From positions 47,234,920 to 47,298,919 of the forward strand of contig NC_090768.1 in NCBI RefSeq assembly GCF_036898095.1: a stretch of 64,000 bases of DNA, in the 5' to 3' direction. The stretch is from Palaemon carinicauda (lineage: Eukaryota > Arthropoda > Malacostraca > Decapoda > Palaemonidae). Positions 36,601 through 45,600 of the stretch are shown here, in pieces (within the stretch, counting starts at the first letter, position 1; each line of letters opens with the position of its first letter). The position numbers were made by a program, and so were the translations under genes. The notes under the pieces are model-generated. The model saw nothing but the letters and a program-made list of their open reading frames with translations, had not been told where the DNA came from and did no database searches.

Positions 36601-39600
36601 GCGTTGCAACAAGAGGTGTCGCTCTTGCTACAAAAGGGAGCGGTAGTCATAGTCCGGGACCATCAATCCCCGGGCTTCTACAACCGTCTCTTCCTGGTAG
36701 CGAAGAAGACAGGAGGTTGGAGACCGGTGCTGGACGTCAGTGCTCTCAATGCTTTTGTCACCAAGCAGACGTTCACAATGGAGACGACGAAGTCGGTCCT
36801 AGCAGCGGTCAGAAAGGAAGACTGGATGGTCTCGTTAGACCTGAAAGACGCGTACTTTCATGTCCCCGTCCATCCAGACTCCCAACCTTTCCTAAGGTTC
36901 GTCTTTGGAAAGGTCGTGTACCAGTTCCAAGCCCTGTGCTTTGGCCTAAGCACGGCACCTCTTGTGTTTACCAAACTGATGAGGAATATTGCCAAATTCC
37001 TTCACTTGGCAGACATCAGAGCCTCCCTCTATTTGGACGACTGGCTTTTAAGAGCTCCGTCAAGTCGTCGCTGTCTGGAGAATCTCAGATGGACTATGGA
37101 TCTGACCAAGGAATTGGGTCTCCTGGTCAATATAGAGAAGTCCCAACTCGTCCCATCCCAAACCATTGTCTATCTAGGTATGGAGATTCAGAGTCGAGCT
37201 TTTCGGGCTTTTCCGTCGGCCCCAAGGATCAGTCAAGCCCTAGAATGCATCCAGAGCATGCTGAGAAGGAACCGATGTTCAGTCAGGCAGTGGATGAGTC
37301 TAACAGGGACACTTTCATCGCTGGCCCAGTTCATCGAGTTAGGGAGACTCCACCTCCGCCCCCTTCAGTATCATCTAGCTGCTCACTGGAGAAAGGACAT
37401 GACGCTAGAGGCGGTCTCAGTGCCTATTTCCGAAGAGATGAGGTCTACACTGACGTGGTGGAAGAACAGCATTCTTCTCAAGGAAGGTCTACCATTAGCT
37501 GTTCAGACCCCCGACCACTGTCTCTTCTCGGACGCATCGGACACGGGCTGGGGTGCGACACTGGACGGACAGGAATGCTCGGGCACGTGGAATCAGGAGC
37601 AAAGAACACTTCACATCAACTGCAAGGAGCTTTTGGCAGTTCATCTGGCCTTGATAAACTTCAAGTCCCTCCATCTAAGCAAGGTGGTGGAGGTGAACTC
37701 CGACAACACCACAGCCTTGGCGTACATCTCCAAGCAAGGAGGGACTCATTCGAGGAAGTTGTTCGAGATCGCAAGGGACCTCCTCATTTGGTCAAAAGAT
37801 CGAAAGATCTCGCTGGTAACGAGGTTCATTCAGGGCGACATGAATGTCATGGCAGATCGCCTCAGCCGGAAGGGTCAGGTCATCCCCACAGAGTGGACCC
37901 TTCACATGAATGTTTGCAGCAGACTATGGGCCCTGTGGGGTCAGCCCACCATAGATCTATTCGCTACCTCGATGACCAAGAGGCTCCCGATGTATTGTTC
38001 TCCGATTCCAGACCCAGCAGCAGTACACGTGGATGCCTTTCTTCTGGATTGGTCCCATCTAGACCTGTTTGCGTTCCCTCCGTTCAAGATTGTCAACAGG
38101 GTACTACAGAAGTTCGCCTCTCACGAAGGGACACGGTTGACGTTGGTTGCTCCCCTCTGGCCCGCGAGAGAATGGTTCACCGAGGTACTGCAATGGCTAG
38201 TGGACGTTCCCAGGACTCTTCCTCTAAGAGTGGACCTTCTGCGTCAGCCGCACGTAAAGAAGGTACACCCAAGCCTCCACGCTCTTCGTCTGACTGCCTT
38301 CAGACTATCGAAAGACTCTCAAGAGCTAGAGGCTTTTCGAAGGAGGCAGCCAGAGCGATTGCCAGAGCAAGGAGGACATCCACTCTCAAAGTCTATCAGT
38401 CAAAATGGGAAGTCTTCCGAAGCTGGTGCAAGGCGAATGCAGTTTCCTCAACCAGTACCTCTGTAACGCAGATAGCTGACTTCCTTTTACATCTAAGGAA
38501 TGTAAGATCCCTATCAGCTCCTACGATCAAAGGTTACAGAAGCATGTTGGCAGCGGTCTTCCGCCACAGAGGCTTAGATCTTTCCACCAACAAAGATCTA
38601 CAGGACCTCCTTAGGTCTTTTGAGACCTCAAAGGAGCGTCGGTTGACCACACCAGGCTGGAACCTAGACGTGGTTTTAAGGTTCCTGATGTCAGCAAGGT
38701 TCGAACCGCTTCAATCAGCCTCTTTTAAGGATCTCACATTAAAGACTTTTCCTCGTTTGCTTAGCAACAGCTAAAAGAGTCAGTGAGATTCACGCCTTCA
38801 GCAGGAACATAGGTTTTACATCTGAAACGGCTACATGTTCCTTGCAGCTTGGTTTTTTAGCTAAAAACGAGCTTCCTTCTCGTCCTTGGCCCAAGTCGTT
38901 CGAGATCCCAAGCCTGTCCAACTTGGTGGGGAACGAACTAGAGAGAGTACTTTGCCCAGTAAGAGCTCTTAAGTACTATTTAAGACGTACAAAGCCATTA
39001 CGAGGACAATCAGAAGCTTTATGGTGTTCTATCAAGAAACCTGCTTTACCGATGTCTAAGAACGCAGTTTCTTATTACATCAGGCTTTTGATTAGAGAGG
39101 CCCATTCTCATCTGAAGGAAGAAGACCTTGCTTTGCTGAAGGTAAGGACACATGAAGTTAGGGCTGTCGCTACTTCAGTGGCCTTCAAACAGAACCGTTC
39201 TCTGCAGAGTGTTATGGATGCAACCTATTGGAGAAGCAAGTCAGTGTTCGCATCATTTTACCTCAAAGATGTCCAGTCTCTTTACGAGAACTGCTACACC
39301 CTGGGACCATTCGTAGCAGCGAGTGCAGTAGTAGGTGAGGGCTCAACCACTACATTCCCATAATCCCATAACCTTTTTTAATCTTTCTCTTGAAATGCTT
39401 TTTATTGTTGTTTTTTGGGTTGTACGGAAGGCTAAGAAGCCTTCCGCATCCTGGTTGATTTGGCGGGTGGTCAAATTCTTTCTTGAGAAGCGCCTAGATT
39501 AGAGGTTGTGATGAGGTCCTTTAGTATGGGTTGCAGCCCTTTATACTTCAGCACCTAGGAGTCGCTCAGCATCCTAAGAGGATCGCTAGGCTCAGTAAGG

Positions 39601-42600
39601 AAGACGTACTTAAAGAGGCAGAGTAATGGTTCAAGTCGACTTCCTTACCAGGTACTTATTTATTTTATGTTTGTTATTTTGAATAACTGCTAAAATGAAA
39701 TACGGGATACTTAGCTTCTAATGTTAACATGTATGCTGGTCTCCACCCACCCCCCTGGGTAAGATTAATATTGAAAAATGTTATTTTCCTTAGTAAAATA
39801 AATTTTTGAATATACTTACCCGATGATCATGAATTTAAGGACCCTCCCTTCCTCCCCATAGAGAACCAGTGGACCGAGGAGAAAATTGAGTTCTTGTTGA
39901 CAAGAAGTACCTGAGTACCTACTCGACAGATGGCGCTGTTGTGTACACCCCCACCTGTATAGCGATCGCTGGCGTATCCCGACCTTAGATTTCTGTCGGG
40001 CAACAGAGTTGACAGCTACATGATCATCGGGTAAGTATATTCAAAAATTTATTTTACTAAGGAAAATAACATATTTTCTAAAATTTAGATTATTTTTGTT
40101 GTTAAAAATTGTCCTTTTTGGGCTTCAAAGTTGATAATTTACAGTAATAGATAAAAATACATATATTTAGGCAGTTTATATAGCTTTTTATAGTTGATCG
40201 AGAGGAAGAAAATGCGTAATTTGTCGTAGGTTACACATAGAATCCCATATCTGTACTGTATAGAAAATGAAACTCGTGCATGCTATTGGCCAGTAGAGGA
40301 GACAACGCCAATCAGACCATGCTGATTGTTGTTGAACAATAGGATCACTCAAGTAAACTGTAGCATTCGGTATCCCATGGTATACTGTTTGCTTCTAGGT
40401 ATATGTACGGCATCTATATATGTTTGATTTATTTGGAATTTTAAGCTAAATTGCTTTAAAGCACTAATATGCCTGCCAAATATTCTACACCTTCGAAGTC
40501 TTTTGGTAGTGAACTCAACCGTTGGAAGAAGAATTACTAAAGTGAAGAAGATGAAACTCTATACATGCTTAAGGAAGGAAGAAACTATATTGATATAAGC
40601 TGCCATTGCAGTATCAATGAATCTACTGTTTAGTGCATCAAGAAGCATGAAAAGTATATAAGGATGACGGAAAATGTCACTTTTAACAAGACACACTGGA
40701 TATCAACACCATATGTGAAAAGGCCAGGCTACGCAGTAGCTCTACAATAAGTTTACAGATGGTGGTGACAACGACCAAGAACTAGGATTATCTATGGCAT
40801 TGTCCACCAAACCAGCTGAATTTATTGTCAGCAAGGACTGGTTTGATAAATTTCAAAGGAATTTCAACCTTAAAAGCATATCCCTGCATGAAGAAGCTGC
40901 TGCTGCTGCTGACAAACTGGCTGCAGGAGATGTTCCAGATCATTATCAAGGAAGGAGTTATTTGCGAAAACAAGTAATGAACTTGGCCTCTATTGGCAAC
41001 ATATGCTATCATGAACTTTCATTATGGAGGTAACCAGATCCCTGAATTCAATACCTGCAAAGATTTCTGCACACTTATATGGAAATAATGCAGGCTTTCT
41101 GACAAAGTCAGTGCTAGTTTATAAGTCCCAAAACCCAAGGCCCTCTAAAACAAAAATAGTACCATACTGCCAGTGCATTGGATGCACGACCATGAGGGAT
41201 GGATAGAAAAAGTACTAACATTGGAGTTGTTTCTACAGTGATTCATCCCCAAGGTCAGGCTGTATTTTGTTGAAAAGGCATTTATTTTAAAGTGATTCTC
41301 ATAATAGACATTGCTGGGGGCTACAGGAGATACTGTACCTGTATTATTAGGCCAAACGGGTAGAATTCTTACGGTTGCTGATTCAGCCCATGGATCAGTC
41401 GTTATTTGTACTCTCTAATCATTTTATGTGAAACTTCCTGCATGATAAGGTCCAGTCGTGTGATAACTGAGGGATTATTGTAAATGAAAGTACCCCAAAA
41501 GACAGAAAAATTTATGAAAAAAGAAAATATATATGTTAGAAAATATAAAGTTGAAAGTTGAATTAATACTGTAAATTTGAGTACAGTTATTGTTATTATT
41601 ATTATTATTACTTGCTAAGCTACAAACCTAGTTGGTAAAGGAGGATGCTATAAGCCCAGGGGCTCCAACAAGGAAGATAGCTTAGTGAGGAAAGGAAAAA
41701 AAGGAAAATAAAATATTTTAAGAAGAATAACATTAAAATAAATATCTTCTATATAAACTATAAAAACTTTAACAAAACAAGATGAAGAGAAACAAGATAG
41801 AACAGTGTGCTCGAGTGTACCCTCAAGCAAAAGAACTCTAACCCGTTCGTCGTTGTCGGCGCCCACTCGTGTCCGAGTATTGGGTTCTGTCGTTAGCCAT
41901 CAGCCTCCTATGAGAAAGAGATGAAGAAGGGTGGAGGAAACGACAGAATGCCAGTAGCTGGGTATATTATTTTGGGTGGTCGTGGCTTTGCAACGGCCAC
42001 GCGCACACACTTGGCCCACACCGTTTTCACCGCGGCTCAAGACATATGAGACAGGCGGCTTCTCCGATGTTGGTTGCATCGGGCTGCCGGGTTCTTGTTA
42101 TGCCCGACAGGCATTGCCCTCTTCCTCCGGCGCTGGGAAGCTCCGCCGTTGGGGTCTTGTTTGATTTGATTTTGGAGTTTTCCTTCTCCTAGCCTTTGCC
42201 TATCTTAAAATAAAGTTGAAAACCATAATACGAGGCTATGGCACTACCCAAGACTAGAGAACAATGGTTTGATTATTGAGTGTCCTCCACTCGCTCCTTA
42301 AGTAGCCAGAGTTGAAAGTTTTATTCAAACGCAGTTTCAATTGTCTGGTATTTGATGAAGTAGGCTAATCATTGGCCTTAAATTTTGAGAATACCCTCTC
42401 TATGCATAAATTTCTCATTCATGTAATTTAATATATATAGCCTTGAATATCTAATTATGAGAAGAATTATTTGGACCAACGTAAAATAACAATAAGCAAG
42501 GAATTTACGTGAAGTATAACAATAACTACTGTAGATTCCCCTAGTTTTTTTTTTCTTTCTCAATGATTGGCAACTACAGACACACAGGAAAAGTATCGAT

Positions 42601-45600
42601 ACATGCGAACATGACACAAATATTAAAAAAGAACTGGAGTGATTGCGTTTTCTTTTCCATTTCTTTTTTCCCTCTATCTCTCAAAGATCAATTTAAGATA
42701 TTTTGTAGCCTCAATAAGCACAAATTTATAATAGGCAATTATTCTTATGATCAAACAAACATACCAAAAATCATGAAATACATAATTGATCTCTCTCCAA
42801 AAAGATATATCTGATTTTAGTTATGATGGAAAATAGATACTACAGCAAAATGTTAAATGAAAAACATTATTTCTTAGTTAATCTTACCTACACTATTTAT
42901 TTTTTAGATAATCATACCTAATATGCCTATTTCTTTCTCAAACCAACAAACAAAAATTGTCCTAAAATTGAACAAAATAGGTATTTCTGGAAAAGTGAAA
43001 GGCAACCTTAGATGGCATCCCCTTTGTAATTGGTTGTGTTCAACAGTGCATTAGTCTCAGTAAGAATTTCTCCTCTACCGTTATTGTAGGTTTTTCATAT
43101 ATAAATAATTAGAAAAAGTCATATTCATTGCCATTGGAAGTTCGACCAAAATTATAAGTAATTGTTCCTTCACCTACTAAGTCATACTCCATCACAACAA
43201 AACCTTTGCCATCTGTTCAACCATCTGAAGTTGGAAAAAGGGCTTCTCTCATTTCTATTTTAACGCATCCATATGCTCCTACTGTATTGCCTCCAGTTAT
43301 TTCATACAAATTATTATACTGTGTTGGAAAATATCACTATCATCACTGTCCCCTTCAGCTTCTAAAACAGTCCTCATCTTTAACATCATCTGGATCATGT
43401 TAGCCAGCATCTGAATGATGTAAATTTTGGCTTATTGTCTGCATAGAACATGCATACAGCGCACTAGGATGGTCTTTGTGTGGATCCTTCCTTGGCTAAA
43501 CCAAAGGGGTGACTATTTTTACTGAGACTTTGTTGTCACTAAAAACAGAATGTTGGGTCATCAATTATGAGATTAAATTTATTGCCATATTCACTCAGAA
43601 AACCAGATTTTCTAACTCGAGGTCTATGGAGGTTGCTCATCTGTCTTTGAATGTGAATCACTGACTGCTGTGAGGGGGTATGTTGACATTTTTTTGACTA
43701 AGGGTTAATTCACATTGAGGATAGATGAGGAATAAATTTTACTTTTCAAAATATTTCAAGATAGTTTGGCAGTTGTGACTCTTGGTAGCCAATACTAACT
43801 ACTTTTACAGCATCTCTTCAGTTCTGGCTAAATTACATTTTGTTATGCTCCTTCCACTGGTCCCAAGCTGTACTTACCTTTTTATACTTCTTCTATACTT
43901 TTGTACTTCCAATTTACTCTTTAACCTCTTGATTTTTTATATATTCTTTAGAATTTTGGTCTTGTAAATCATGCTAATTCCTTTTTTCCTTGCTTTCCCA
44001 TCTTTTTATAGTGTTTTTACATTATTTCTGCGTACTTAACAAATGAAGTCCTCAGTGGAGGAGTAATGTATAGATTGTTCTATTAACCCCTTTATATTTC
44101 TTTTCAATTCATTGCATACTTGTAACTATTGTGGTAAGATCATTCTTCCTAAAATGTGATAGGTAATTTTGTTTAGTATATCTGGAATGTTGATATAAGA
44201 CAATACTTTTCCCCATGCTCCAATTTATTTCTCCTTTCTCACTTTCATCTGGTTGTACAGCAATGAAAAATTTCTACAAATAACATTATATTTCTGCAGA
44301 ATAATACAATACACTTAAGTTATCACTGGAAAATCTAATTATAATTTCACATTTGTACATACATACATATACCAGGGCAATTCCCCCAATTTTGGGGGGT
44401 AGCCGACATCAACAAATGAAACAAAACAAAAAAGGGGACCTCTACTCTCTACGTTCCTCCAGCCTAACAAGGGACTCAACCGAGTTCAGCTGGTACTGCT
44501 AGTAAAGTAGGTTAAATTATATCAGTATCTAGTTATGTATTTCATTTCGTGTGGGTATTGGTCCTTTACATTTCTTACTTGTTGAACAGCACTTGATGGA
44601 TCACAATGCTTTGTGCATATTGTACTCTACTTCATCACTAGTATTGTGTATTTCCTTGTTTTCACTTTGTGTAAACTCACTGATTTATTGTGTTCACTCA
44701 GGGTATGTGTTCCTCTTACTGATTAATTAAAGCAAACTGTAGATAAGATATTTACTAGCTTGGTAAAGGATAGTGGTTGCTCTAATTGATAAAGTAATAC
44801 ACTATTTTGATATACTGTATATTTTTATGTTACTGTACTATATACCAATAAATGTTTAATTTATATTTAAATAACTTTTGTCTTGAAATGTTTCAGTTTA
44901 AAGAAGCTCCTGAAAAACAAAGCAATTGATGAATGCTTATTTTAAACAGGCACTGCTGGTATGGTCCAAGATCGTACTGAGGACCTAGCTCCTGAAGAGA
45001 AGGTTGCAGACTATACTGATGATGAAGAGTCTGCGTCACATTCAGATGAATCTCTAGCAGAAGAGGCAGATACAGAGTCACATAGGGATGATAAGGTATG
45101 TGGTGAACTAAAGTAAAGTTACTGAATTATCGTTGACTACCTCTGTATATACCATTGTGCAAGTCCATCAAATGTATTATTATTTTAACTGTGAACTATG
45201 TTATAGTTTGGTCATGGAAGCTAATTGTTTTTATGTCAAGGAAGAATTTATTGAATAAGCAGAAGGCAGTGCAATTTTGATATTTTGTCTGAAGATTTTT
45301 TGAAAATATAAATTATACTTTAAATGAGATGCCAACCAGCATACAGTGGTAATCTTGAATAATACCAAATTTCTTGCCGTGTTTCTTGAAATTTTGCTGC
45401 ACTGAAAAATAATTTTTTATGAGTATGATTTGCTAACAAATTAAGGGAGGAAAAAATAGAATTCTTTCAAGTTGATCAAAGCATGCTAATAATTATAATT
45501 GAAGCCCTTTTCATAAACAAATGAGGTCACATTGTGGGGGAGTTAATTTCCTTAAAGTAAAATTTTAATAAGTATTTAATGTCTGCTCAATTGATTTTAC

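Larger units (their letters stand above)
33641..40072 (+). mobile_element. DIRS-type retrotransposon, copy 2 (nearly intact)
   Basis: A 6.4-kb element with identical-looking inverted terminal repeats (33656-33814 and 39876-40035), an internal complementary region (39757-39831) and the coding order gag, RT-RNase H-MT-like, tyrosine recombinase. It is in sense orientation with SEC63. Visible lesions are a TAG in gag (34968-34970), a two-base loss in the recombinase (about 38746) and a 26-bp loss in the internal complementary region relative to copy 1. DIRS elements are known from decapods, which agrees with the inferred host. Confidence 0.95.
33523..41480 (+). mobile_element. Tigger/pogo-type DNA transposon, split by DIRS copy 2
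   Basis: The termini CAGTAATCCCT (left) and AGGGATTATTG (right) are inverted repeats, flanked on both sides by TA, the expected target duplication. A decayed pogo-like transposase lies at 40469-41400. Removing the nested DIRS element (33641-40072) leaves about 1.5 kb, somewhat short for an autonomous Tigger. The element lies in SEC63 intron 11 and must be older than the DIRS insertion. Confidence 0.85.

Noticed and set aside
40788..41012. Minus-strand frame opposite the Tigger remnant
   Set aside because: The + strand carries clear transposase similarity at the same place; the minus frame is its shadow.
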